Source: Magicicada septendecula
Taxonomy: Eukaryota > Arthropoda > Insecta > Hemiptera > Cicadidae
Reading direction: 5' to 3'
DNA length: 64,000 nucleotides
Assembly (NCBI GenBank): GCA_034769895.1
Contig: CM068369.1
Location: forward strand, 146,527,574 to 146,591,573
Numbering within the stretch: position 1 is the stretch's first letter; every line of letters starts with the position of its first letter. The notes under the pieces were generated by a model. It was not told the origin of the DNA. It worked only from the letters and a program-made list of their open reading frames with translations, and searched no databases. A program made the position numbers and the translations under genes. Shown here piece after piece: positions 47,170-56,512 of this stretch.

Positions 47170-48435
47170 CTATACTTTTGCATCTCGTGGGGGTGCAAAT
47201 TCTCTAATAGCACGGGTACGTTCGGGGTCAATGCTTACCTTTCCATTCGCTTCCACGATATGTCCTAAGAAAGAAAACTGAGGGACAGCAAAACTTACCT
47301 TATTTGGGTTCACCGTTAATCCTGCTCTTAGTAAACGAGATAACACTTCACGCAAATGTCTGAGATGTTGTTCCATTGATTCACTGTATATTACGATGTC
47401 GTCCAAATAGTGGTACACATATTTAAATTTAATGTCGTGAAATATCTTCTCCAATAGTCTACTACATACGGAACTTCCTTGAGATATTCCAAAGGGTACC
47501 CTAGTAAATTGGTACAAGTTAAAAGGAACTGCAAACGCGGTTAGACGTTTGGATTCTTCTGAAAGAGGTATTTGGTGAAAAGCTTGATTCAGATCCATTA
47601 CCGTAAAGACCATAGCTTTAGTAAAATAATGAAACGCACTATGGATGTCTGGAAGAGGGATTGATTCAAATTCTATTCTTTTATTTAATTGCCTGTAGTC
47701 TACAACTAGTCGGTGTTTATCTGGTCCTTTCGGTACTAAAAAGGAGGGTGAAGAATATGGGGACGTAGGGGGTTCTATGACTCCTTGGTCCAATAACTTA
47801 TTGATACGGTTTCGCATGACTTCCATCTTGGGAGGCGACAACTTGTACGGAGGTAGTCGTATTACTTTCTGATCACTCAGATTAATTTTATACTCTATTA
47901 GGTCCGTAAGTCCTAGTTTTGGTGTAAGAACCGAGGAAAATTCTTTTATTAGTTTTACTATTTTGACTCTATCTCTTCGTTCTAGGTGAGATAAATCTGA
48001 ATCTTGGTGTATTACATGTGCAGTAGATGAACAACGTTTATCTTCATTACTATCAAATTTATGTTTTCTTGCACGGTCAAATCTGAAATAAAATTGTTGC
48101 TCGTAGATGTCAAGAATCATTCCTGTCTTACTAATAAAATCTGCACCTAATATTAAAGCAGGTCCTAATTCTTTACATACTAACATTGTAAACATCCAAC
48201 TTAGGTTTTTTATTTTAACCTTAACGGTAATGCTCAGGTTTATATTTATTTTACGTTTATCAGCGGTAGCACACTTTATATTCACAGGTTGGTTCCGTTT
48301 TACTAGATGATGTTTAGCTAACATGTCCAACAATTCTTGGCTGATTAAGGTTCTACTAGATCCCGAATCAATTAAGGCGATGGGGGATGTAACGCCTAAG
48401 TCGACTCGTATTAATGGTAGTAGATTTTTTTCCAT
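47170..48435 (-). CDS. pol: Gypsy protease and reverse transcriptase
   Basis: 421 codons. The aspartic protease active site is ALIDSGSS (D23-S24-G25), with a later ALILGADF strand. RT follows with LVPKGPDKHRLVVDYRQLNKR, VMDLNQAFHQIPLSE, FGISQGSSVCSRLLE and the catalytic YLDD at 343-346. The open frame starts at an ATG at the edge of an A7 run. The frame immediately upstream, reached by a -1 shift from gag, is open for more than 60 codons and is one base out of register with this one. It ends at 47170 with a stop just after PPRDAKV, where the typical RT continues. Confidence 0.94.
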   Translation of the reverse strand: MEKNLLPLIRVDLGVTSPIALIDSGSSRTLISQELLDMLAKHHLVKRNQPVNIKCATADKRKININLSITVKVKIKNLSWMFTMLVCKELGPALILGADFISKTGMILDIYEQQFYFRFDRARKHKFDSNEDKRCSSTAHVIHQDSDLSHLERRDRVKIVKLIKEFSSVLTPKLGLTDLIEYKINLSDQKVIRLPPYKLSPPKMEVMRNRINKLLDQGVIEPPTSPYSSPSFLVPKGPDKHRLVVDYRQLNKRIEFESIPLPDIHSAFHYFTKAMVFTVMDLNQAFHQIPLSEESKRLTAFAVPFNLYQFTRVPFGISQGSSVCSRLLEKIFHDIKFKYVYHYLDDIVIYSESMEQHLRHLREVLSRLLRAGLTVNPNKVSFAVPQFSFLGHIVEANGKVSIDPERTRAIREFAPPRDAKV

Positions 48436-48618
48436 TTACATCTATTAATCGCATTACACTTTTCACGAAATTCTCGCACATAGGGGTCGATTTCTTTCGC
48501 ACCTTTTTGGTTTTTACTTGGTTACAGAATAATTCATTCTTATTATTATTACTGGTTTCTTTTAGTTTACCAAATTTCGAGTAGCTGCGGAAGACACAGG
48601 TTTTCGGGTCTCCCTGCC

Positions 48619-48634
48619 TTACATGTTTTTTGAA
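48619..48634 (-). promoter_or_regulatory. Predicted -1 ribosomal frameshift site between gag and pol
   Basis: On the minus strand the last gag codons are TCA AAA AAC ATG TAA. The heptamer A AAA AAC fits the X XXY YYZ slippery rule in register. Reading in the -1 frame afterwards is open from 48625 to about 48425, into the protease region. I did not identify the downstream pseudoknot. Confidence 0.65.
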
Positions 48635-49572
48635 TTGGGGTTATTCCGTTCCAATGGCTTACTTTTGCACTCTCTTCTTATGTGCCCATATTTGCCACAA
48701 TTATAACAGGTGGGTTTTCTGCGAGTTGGGTACTTGGTTTCCGCTTTATCTGGGTTTACAGTTAACTTACCAGCTTTGCGCACATGGTGAGGTCTACTAG
48801 AAACTTGTCTTTCATACGAGGTTGTTACATCAGGCAGTAGTGCTCGCAATTGATGTCTATTAGTTCCAGAGGTTTTCATTGCTTCTCTATTTTGATCTGA
48901 GTACCATACATTTGAAGAATGGATACTGCACTGTTCTAGATCAGCAATTGTATTGGGTCTATTCATCAATGATAGTCGAGATCTTTCTTCAGGTGACACG
49001 CCTATTAAAATGGTGTCCACCAGTTGTGTTTCATTCCAGCTTACACGTAATAGTCGAGAGGACTCCCTAATATCGGAGATGTAGTGAGCTAATCTCTCCT
49101 GATGTCCTTGTACTCGGAGTACTGTCTTTCTTTTTGTTTCCTCATAGATGCTGGTGGGAATAAAGTATTTTATTATAGAGCTATGTAGCTCTTCTACTGG
49201 GAATGTAGAGGTTAGGGCTTCTAGCACACGATTTTTTAACGGGGGTTTACACTTTGGTAACAGAACTTGTAAAATTTGCCAGTCATTCAGCTGCTGTAGA
49301 TCCTTTATCTGAAGAAGATAACTAATAAATGTTAGTAATTTGGAAACATTTAAGCCATCCGTATAAGGGATTTCGGTTAAAATCTTCTCCACAGGGTGAG
49401 TCATTTTACCGTATAGATCTGCGTTATAGTTCATAGGTGTAATTCCTCGATGAGGGCGATTGGATTCATTGGAGGTGGTGGTCAATTCATTATTTCCGGG
49501 ACGAAACTGAAAATGCTCGGGAGGAGGGGCATTTACATCTGTATCAGTATTTTGTTCTGGATTCGCTTGCAC
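48619..49572 (-). CDS. gag: Gypsy gag, capsid/nucleocapsid part
   Basis: 317 codons. A capsid-like helical region (KLLTFISYLLQIKDLQQLNDWQILQVLLPKCKPPLKNRV...) precedes a single CCHC zinc knuckle C289-x2-C292-x4-H297-x4-C302 (CYNCGKYGHIRREC), which binds genomic RNA. The stop at 48619 directly follows an in-frame A-AAA-AAC heptamer. The upstream part of gag is in another frame (49533-50108). Confidence 0.9.
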   Translation of the reverse strand: MQANPEQNTDTDVNAPPPEHFQFRPGNNELTTTSNESNRPHRGITPMNYNADLYGKMTHPVEKILTEIPYTDGLNVSKLLTFISYLLQIKDLQQLNDWQILQVLLPKCKPPLKNRVLEALTSTFPVEELHSSIIKYFIPTSIYEETKRKTVLRVQGHQERLAHYISDIRESSRLLRVSWNETQLVDTILIGVSPEERSRLSLMNRPNTIADLEQCSIHSSNVWYSDQNREAMKTSGTNRHQLRALLPDVTTSYERQVSSRPHHVRKAGKLTVNPDKAETKYPTRRKPTCYNCGKYGHIRRECKSKPLERNNPNSKNM

Positions 49573-50108
49573 TTGCGATACGATAGGTGAGTTCCGATCC
49601 GAGTTAGGCGGAGGTAAACCAGTGGTGGGGATTGTACTGGGGAGATGTGTAATTTCATTAATGATTTCTCTATTTCGTCCATCCTGAATGAGTCGGATTT
49701 TCGTCTTAAATCGTTAATAATTGAAGGTAAGCGACGTAGAGCTTCGTCTGCTAGCTTTTGTACATCAACGGGTATTTCTGTGAGATTCGGCCAGATCGAC
49801 AAATTTTTTATTCGCCTGGTTAAATGCTCTATTCTCTGGGTAGTCCGCAAAATTTTTGCCGGAGATTTCTCGTCTTGGAGTGTTTGAGACAATAAGTATA
49901 GTTCACTATACTTGGCATTACAAATTTCTTTCTCGATTTCATAATCGAGTTGGCTTAAATAGTTTAATTGCACGGGCGCATCAAATCCACATTCGCGAAT
50001 TGACCTTCGTAATTCCGCGACTGTTACATCAGCATGGGGTAGTCCACGCAAAAGGGCTTCGTAAGACAGCTCGTCTTTTAATAACAAATCCGGGTTAAAT
50101 TGGGCCAT
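49533..50108 (-). CDS. gag: Gypsy gag, N-terminal part
   Basis: 191 codons from MAQFNPDLLLKDELSYEALLRGL. Predicted to be mostly helical and charged (matrix-like), with no signal peptide or membrane segment. The last roughly 35 residues look out of frame: the alternative frame from about 49630 gives a proline-rich linker that joins naturally to the downstream gag ORF. This implies a one-base indel near a C4 run at about 49629-49632. Confidence 0.8.
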   Translation of the reverse strand: MAQFNPDLLLKDELSYEALLRGLPHADVTVAELRRSIRECGFDAPVQLNYLSQLDYEIEKEICNAKYSELYLLSQTLQDEKSPAKILRTTQRIEHLTRRIKNLSIWPNLTEIPVDVQKLADEALRRLPSIINDLRRKSDSFRMDEIEKSLMKLHISPVQSPPLVYLRLTRIGTHLSYRKCKRIQNKILIQM

Positions 50109-51150
50109 TTTGTTCTAACACATCAGCACGTACTTAAAATTAATACTAGTATAATACACATATATTACACATATATATAATAAATTCCTAAGTAATCAAT
50201 TTACACTAATTAGAAAAGAACAATTTCTCTTCTAAGGGAGAGACAGAAATCACACACACATATTTTTCAAGGTTAAATAGCCGATCAGCTGTTTTCTGGA
50301 ATGTAGGTCACCCTCTGTATTTAGTTAACAAAGGAACTGGTGTGTCAGTGAGAAAGGGGGTTTTACTCTTATTGTTCTCTAGACAATGCGACTGAATAAC
50401 ACAACTACTTTATACCGTTATAAACGAGAGAAGGGGAGCACAATCTTATTCAATAAATTTATTATTATTATTTCGCTTGACAACACTTTGACTCCGTTCA
50501 TTCATAAACTTTTCTCAATAAAATAAAATAATTATTTGCTTCACAAGTTTTAAATCACGAACTTCTACTTAATTACCTTGGTCTACATTACATACTTTAT
50601 TATTAACAAAGTTATTTTTAATTAATTTTTTTTTAACACATACTAGTGTATGTAAGCTATATAGTTGGACATACACTGTGCAGAATGATTCAGGAAACAA
50701 CAGGTCATGGATTGTCGTAAACAAACCTGTTACAGATTGTTCGGTTGACCAAAATTGTTATGTTTGGTCACAATTCATGTATGCAAGTAATTATATCGAA
50801 TAATGCAGGTTCCTACTGGCCTATAGAATGCAAAAGCTATATGCATTGTATGACGCTAAGGATATTTCACTTATACATACTACCATTTACGTAACTTAAT
50901 ACACTATTAAACATGTTTTGAACATTAAAGTTATTAAAGTAACTTTCTGAGTGCATAGATCAATATTATATATTTAGTTATTGTTCATACAAATTATCCA
51001 CGCATAGTGATGCAATTTTGTTTGTGACACTCTATACACAAATAAAACTCTTTCCTTTGTTTCCTTTATTTTTTTAAAAAGAGTGACGCAATTTTGTTTG
51101 CGTCGCGATGCTTACAACTACTTTAACTTTTAAGCAGAGTGGCGCACTTT
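50109..51150 (-). other. Gypsy 5' leader
   Basis: Untranslated leader between the 5' LTR and gag. No TGG-type tRNA primer-binding site follows the LTR. Three related words (AGTGRYGCAMTTTTGT) occur at 51005, 51082 and 51138 on the plus strand, the last running across the LTR edge. Confidence 0.7.
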
Positions 51151-52718
51151 TGTAACGTCTTTTCGCCGCGTTACAAATCCAGGGAACCCATCGTAATTAA
51201 ACTCCGTTAATTAGATGGGCTGCCTACGTTGTAACAGAATGTATCACAAATAATTAATATAACAAATTACTTACTAACTGTGTAAGGAAACAATGGCAAG
51301 GTATACAATTGATTTAAGCACTCCTCATATGTGTGTAACAAGAAGACTTCTCTTTATTTAACATTTAAAAACATTTACTGACAGATCCCATGACATTACT
51401 AATTCAATTATTAAGTTATTTGAAAGGTTTCTTTAAACTTTGGGATCAAAATTGATTCTATATAGCTATACCTCGGATCCGGGTAACCTTCGGTATTTAT
51501 TCATTACAACTTTTAGTCATAATCAATTCATGATATTAGCTTGCAAGACTTTCTTTTATTCAACCATTGGAAGACTGGTATTATTGCTTGAATTATATTA
51601 CTCTACATTAGCATATAAACTGTTACAACGTATGAAGTTAGAATAGTTACATGAAATTCTTAGATTTAATTTATAAGTCTTTACAAAGTTAATAGTTTCT
51701 GAAAAGTCTCTTTCAAGATGTGTTGTGTAACAAATATTAGTAACCCTCGATAGACAGGCTATCGAGTCACCTTTTAATTGGTATGCAGAAGACTCGTCCT
51801 GGGGTATCCGTCTTGGGAAACAGGAACAGCTACGTCGTCATCTCGGTCTGGTCTTCGTCAGAAAAGGGCTCCAAAGTTCGCAGGTTGAACCTTCTACGAT
51901 GATCTTGTAGATTCTCGGATGTCCTGATCTGCATATTCTGTCGCGTGTACTAGAGTTTGTGGCTTCTGATAGTTCACATCTCCAGGTATGACGTTGGAAG
52001 TGTTGTTATTTCTTGAAGTTCGAAGTCATCTTGTGTTACACCTTTTTTACGTTTCGAGTTTTACACTTTAAATCTCTTGTTTATTTACATAACTATATTA
52101 GTTAACACATCCAGATGCTTTAGGCAGCTATTTCTGGTATACCATCTTAAGGTAAAACAAAGTATAGGTAACATATTTTAAGAGCACAGCTCTTACGTCT
52201 ATACTGTACGAAGTCACCATTGCGAGAGAGCGAAATTCTGCTCCCTTCGCCTGGTACTGGACAAAATGGTAGTGGGGCAATTACCGCGCGAGAATATAGT
52301 TCCTAACTATATTTAAGTTAACATTTTTATTAATACAAACTATCCCTAAACAAATATACATAATTTAAATCAGTTGTTTTAGCGACTATCTGTGTCTTCA
52401 GATTTTTAATTATTAACATTAGGTTTTTTTTATCTTATTCTAACTTACACAAGACTCGGAAAACATGTCGAGTCTGGAATCAACAGGACAGCGCCTGCTC
52501 ACAAGCAAAGGGTTAAATACGATATTAATAACTCTTTACAATTTATCTTTTTATTTATTAGAGTATCTTCTAACTAACTAATTACTGCTTCCTCTCATAC
52601 TGAGTACATACAGGTATTTTATATTATTACAGTGAGATTTAAATGGCTTAATAGCTCGCAACCTTAATTTTTAAAAATTTTTATTTTCTTGATTATTTCT
52701 TTTATTTAAATCGTCACA
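51151..52718 (-). repeat. Gypsy 5' LTR
   Basis: 1568 bp, same ends as the other LTR. Supplies the promoter for the minus-strand transcript. Confidence 0.96.
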
Positions 52719-52722
52719 ATAT

Positions 52723-53619
52723 GTTGACAGGTATATGACCTGGTTTATACATACAGGTTACAGGTTACAGGTTTATAAATGTTTTCTGTACCAATTCTAA
52801 TATATAATTGTTAATTACTGCTTTTATAATTAATTACAAATACCATTACATTATGAGTAATATAAATTGTAATACTGTATAAATTATGTTCTGGGATATT
52901 ATAATTTTCTCGTTGTATTTAAGGAAAACAATATGTAATAATGCAATTATTTTGGTGGTGTAAAACAAGCTGTTTCAACCCCTTCACATATACACGGATA
53001 CACATATACGAACACATACACACACTCACAAACACAAACAAGTTCACTCAACTAATTGATCTGTTGTGTTTGATATTTTCTCTTGTATTCATACACAGGT
53101 CCTGATGATAACAATAAATATTGTCGAAACGTCGACTAAAATAATTTAAAATTTGTGTTACACTTTTTGACCGATCCTCCCAAACCCTTCGTCGTTAAAA
53201 TTCATTGATTGACGGTCACTACGAATTTGAGGATTTAAAACAAACGTTTTTGCAAATTGTTTTCTAATAACAAGAATAAATATGTTGAAACACCGAGCTC
53301 ACAGTGCCTATGTCTATACACGTAGACACGTCTTATTAATAGGATAAATGCATATAAAGAAGACACAAAACAGACGACGGTACAAGCGATCTGGCAAACA
53401 ACGGACAGCCGTTCTTGTAGTGGACGCGGATCGCTTTATACAGTGCACGTTTGCCCAGACAGACGTGCCTACTCTACCCCGTATAGGTATTGGCTATAAC
53501 GAAAGGAGGGTACAGATTGGATGTAAAAAAAATGGGTATGGAGTACAATACACGACTTATATATATGCGACGTTGTCCGATGCCTACTATTTCTACTACA
53601 TTTACAACTACTAGTAATT
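52723..53619. other. Intergenic sequence with one hammerhead-like motif
   Basis: AT-rich with CA-rich words near 52985-53040. The open frame at 53348-53614 has no recognisable domain. Confidence 0.5.
53102..53133 (+). ncRNA. Hammerhead-like motif (stem III ACGU)
   Basis: CTGATGA, extra TA, stem II ACAAT/ATTGT with loop AAAT, then C and GAAACGTC. The stem II sequence is unrelated to the other copies while pairing and core are kept, which points to conserved structure rather than simple copying. No coding sequence was found next to it. Confidence 0.6.
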
Positions 53620-53935
53620 GCTAATATCTCCTGTCGTTGCAGTTTTCTTCGGTTAGACCTCGTACACTCATTGATCTCCTTACACCCTGTATCCATGTTA
53701 CTTTTGGCCTTCCCCTTTTTCTATTTTCCTGTGTTATCCATTTCATCACTCTCTTTGGCAACCTTTTCTCCCCCATTCTCTGCACGTGCCCATACCAAAT
53801 TAATTGTTTTTTCTCGATGTGTTCTAAAACAGTTTATTTTATATTCATTTGTTGCTTAATTGTTTCGTTTCTGACCCTGTCTAATTTTGATGTTCTACAT
53901 AGTCTTCTTAAGGCGTCCATTTCTGTGTGTAGGGT
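53620..53935 (-). pseudogene. LINE C-terminal relic
   Basis: The minus strand reads TLHTEMDALRRLCRTSKLDRVRNETIKQQMNI, then VLEHIEKKQLIWYGHVQRMGEKRLPK, then WITQENRKRGRPKVTW and SVRGLTEENCNDR. This is the characteristic tail of insect LINE ORF2 proteins (R..D.VRN..I......I...I....L.W.GHV.RM). Interrupted by a stop. Confidence 0.8.
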
Positions 53936-54847
53936 ATCAATGGTTGGTAAGGACTCTCAGATTTGTATAGGCTGCTGACGTCTATACAGCAGTAAAAATC
54001 TGAGAAATGCTCACTGATTCCTGACAAACGAGTCAGGGATTTGAGAAATCAAACTCAGCTCTGCCAACAAATCCTGCTCTCACGTCGCCGAAGATCCAGT
54101 TTTGGGTCGCGTTACTACCGGGGGTATGGCGTACAGTGGGTGCGCGTTATGCTGCAGACGAGAGAGGGTGAAGAGCGAGTTTCCGGCGCTCGAAAACTGG
54201 AACATGTCAGCCAAGGGTAGAAGGCCCCGACAGAAATTTTCCTGGTCCTCCAGTTTGGAGGTTGTGACAATGGGCTTGCTCCTCATTTCACGGAAAAAGT
54301 ATTTAAAATTCAAAAAAGCCTAATAGTAGCCTCGGAAACAAGGACTGTCTCAACGGTAAAGGACAACGGTACCATACACGACTTCCATGTTCTAATTAAT
54401 CATAAAATTATTTTTAATATGTACATTAAGAACAAAACCAAATATATCAGCATGCTTTTGGTAAAAACGCTGAGAAAGATAATCAAAATACGAAATGTAA
54501 CTGGTTGTGAATATTTTAATAATAAAGAATTAATTTGCTTAAGTTATCTTTTATTTAAACTACGCGAAAGAAAGCGAATACCGCCCAGCGTTTGTTTTCT
54601 GTGAATTTATGAAAACGAAAAACTATTTTGTTTACGTATTCTTGGTTACATAGCATGGAACGATATCAATTGTTAATATTTTATTGAAATTTATAAGTTT
54701 TCGTTCGAATAAATTTATAACATCAATACAAAAAATTACCCCCTCCCCCTTCAACTACCCTTTTCATTTATAGATATTTCATCTAACTTCCTACAGTGGA
54801 TTATTATGACTTTATTTTCAGGATACTTTATTTATAAAAAATTAAGT
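53936..54847. other. Repeat-derived sequence without a definable gene
   Basis: The GC-richer block at 54060-54330 may be a LINE 5' fragment but carries no diagnostic motif. 54364-54400 resembles the start of the 0.94-kb repeat. Confidence 0.35.
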
Positions 54848-55110
54848 ACTTTACTCTTGTTAAAACGTAAAACGTTGCAGGTAAACTACATCTTCCCCTT
54901 AACCGATCTTCACCAAAACCAGTAAGTCATCTGTAACTTGGACACATATGCAAAAAATTATTTGATTCTAAAGTTTAATTAAGAAAGTTGTGTTAGTGGT
55001 TATCACAAACAGAATTATCACTGTTGCACACCACTATATGTACAACAGTGATTCTGTTTATTTGATTCTGTTTGAATTTGCGGCAGTTATCGTTCCCCAT
55101 AGAAAAAATT
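54848..55110 (+). repeat. ~163-bp unit, one copy split by an insertion
   Basis: One unit of the family seen at 37.85 and 40.3 kb, interrupted at 54970-55057. A terminal hairpin end related to 41063 follows at 55228-55258. Confidence 0.85.
54970..55057. mobile_element. Small hairpin MITE-like insertion
   Basis: About 88 bp inserted into the ~163-bp unit, with a direct duplication TTATTTGATTCT on both sides (54958-54969 and 55059-55070). The right half forms a hairpin (55008-55026 with 55043-55058, one bulge). The first 70 bases recur inverted at 57189-57262. Family unknown. Confidence 0.6.
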
Positions 55111-55732
55111 CTACACACAGATACACAGAGACACTTTTCGGAAAATGACTTTCCTTCACGTTTTGAGGGTAGTACAATCTTGAACAGGGGTGCCCTTATC
55201 TTGAACACGATTTTTTCGCGATCACCATACTTCTATTTCTTTACGGAACGTGGAAGTAAAAATTGTAGAGTTTAAAAGTAACTATTTAAACAGCTTGAAA
55301 TGCTCTTTGTGTGTATCTGAATGGAAAAATATTAGTAGGCTTGAACATACATATTTTGATTGTATTTACTTGTTTTCAAGTAAATATCTCCTTATTTTAG
55401 TCTTAAAGACGATGACTTAATTAAACCAATTTATCTCTTTTATGTTCAAAACCGCGTTGATGTTCTTGGAAACGGTATTTTTATGCTTTTGACTTAACAA
55501 AATTGAAAATTTAATTAACAATTTGCAGAATATTACAAAAGGTATAATGAGAAAATATAGAGTGTATAATTTTAACCGAAAGTAAGGTCATGAGACATAT
55601 TTAAATATAACTTAGAGTTTATTGGCAGATCGATAAAAAAAAATCAATTTTTCAAATTTCTCTGGGCAGTTTAACTATATATTGACTATACATGAGTATC
55701 AGAAGCCAACTATTTGCTTCTCTTTTGTTAAA

Positions 55733-56038
55733 ATATCGGTATGGAGAACTATACATGACTTCCATGTTCTAAGATTTATATTTACAATTATTTTAGAAAT
55801 GAAATATTTCCATAGAAACTAATTCTTTCTTCAGCCTTAATCATAGTAGGTCTACTATCTACTATGCTCACTAACGTATACAATATCACGTTAGCGTACT
55901 TGATTCTCCCTGATGATGGCAGTCGATGGCACTGCCGAAACGTCTGGTTTTGCGAAAAACATTGGACTACGGCCAAACAGCTCGGGAAGGAGTTTTAACA
56001 ACAAACTACTTCTTTGTTGCCGATAACGTAGTACACAT
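55733..56038 (+). repeat. 0.94-kb repeat, partial third copy
   Basis: Matches the first third of 36021-36956, more diverged, and stops just after 'gtagtacacataa'. Confidence 0.85.
55910..55944 (+). ncRNA. Hammerhead-like motif, best-paired copy (stem III ACGU)
   Basis: CTGATGA, extra T, perfect 6-bp stem II GGCAGT/ACTGCC with loop CGATGGC, GAAACGTC. All core bases match the hammerhead consensus except for the extra T. The palindromic ACGT again implies dimeric stem III. Confidence 0.68.
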
Positions 56039-56205
56039 AAACAAAATTATCCCCTCCCCCTTCAACTATCATTTTAATTTATAGAAAATTACCCCTCCCC
56101 CTTCAACTATCCTTTCCATTTATAGATATTTCATCTACCTTTCTACAGTGGATTATTATGACCTTCATTTCAGGATACTTTATTTATCAAAATGAAGTAC
56201 TTTAC

Positions 56206-56512
56206 TCTTGTTAAAACATAAAACGTTGCAGGTAAACTACCCCTTCCCCTTAACCGAGCTTCACCAAAATCAATAAACCTTGAGGCCTTTACAACTAAGG
56301 CGCATATCCAAAAAATTATTTGATTGTGTTTGAATTTGCGGGAGTTATCGTTCGCCATAGAAAAAATTACGCGCGCGCGCGCGCACGCACACACACCTCG
56401 GAAAATGAATTTTCTTCATGTTTTGAGGGTAGTACAATCAGAATGCCCTTATCTAGAACACGATTTTTTCACCATTACCATACTTCCATTTACTTACGGA
56501 ACATGGAAGTAA
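56206..56512 (+). repeat. ~163-bp unit with terminal hairpin end
   Basis: A single unit, followed by a (CG)n-(CA)n tract (56370-56397) and the 'tacttccat...atggaagta' end. Confidence 0.85.

Larger units (their letters stand above)
43189..52718 (-). mobile_element. Ty3/gypsy LTR retrotransposon, complete
   Basis: 9530 bp with two 1568-bp LTRs and a perfect 4-bp target duplication ATAT (43185-43188 and 52719-52722). Minus-strand order: LTR, leader, gag, protease-RT, RNase H-integrase, LTR. The integrase-last order is the Ty3/gypsy arrangement. There is no env-like ORF in the 565 bases between pol and the 3' LTR. A purine-rich tract (AAGCGGTGGAGTA) precedes the 3' LTR on the minus strand and can serve as the polypurine primer. 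Confidence 0.96.
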
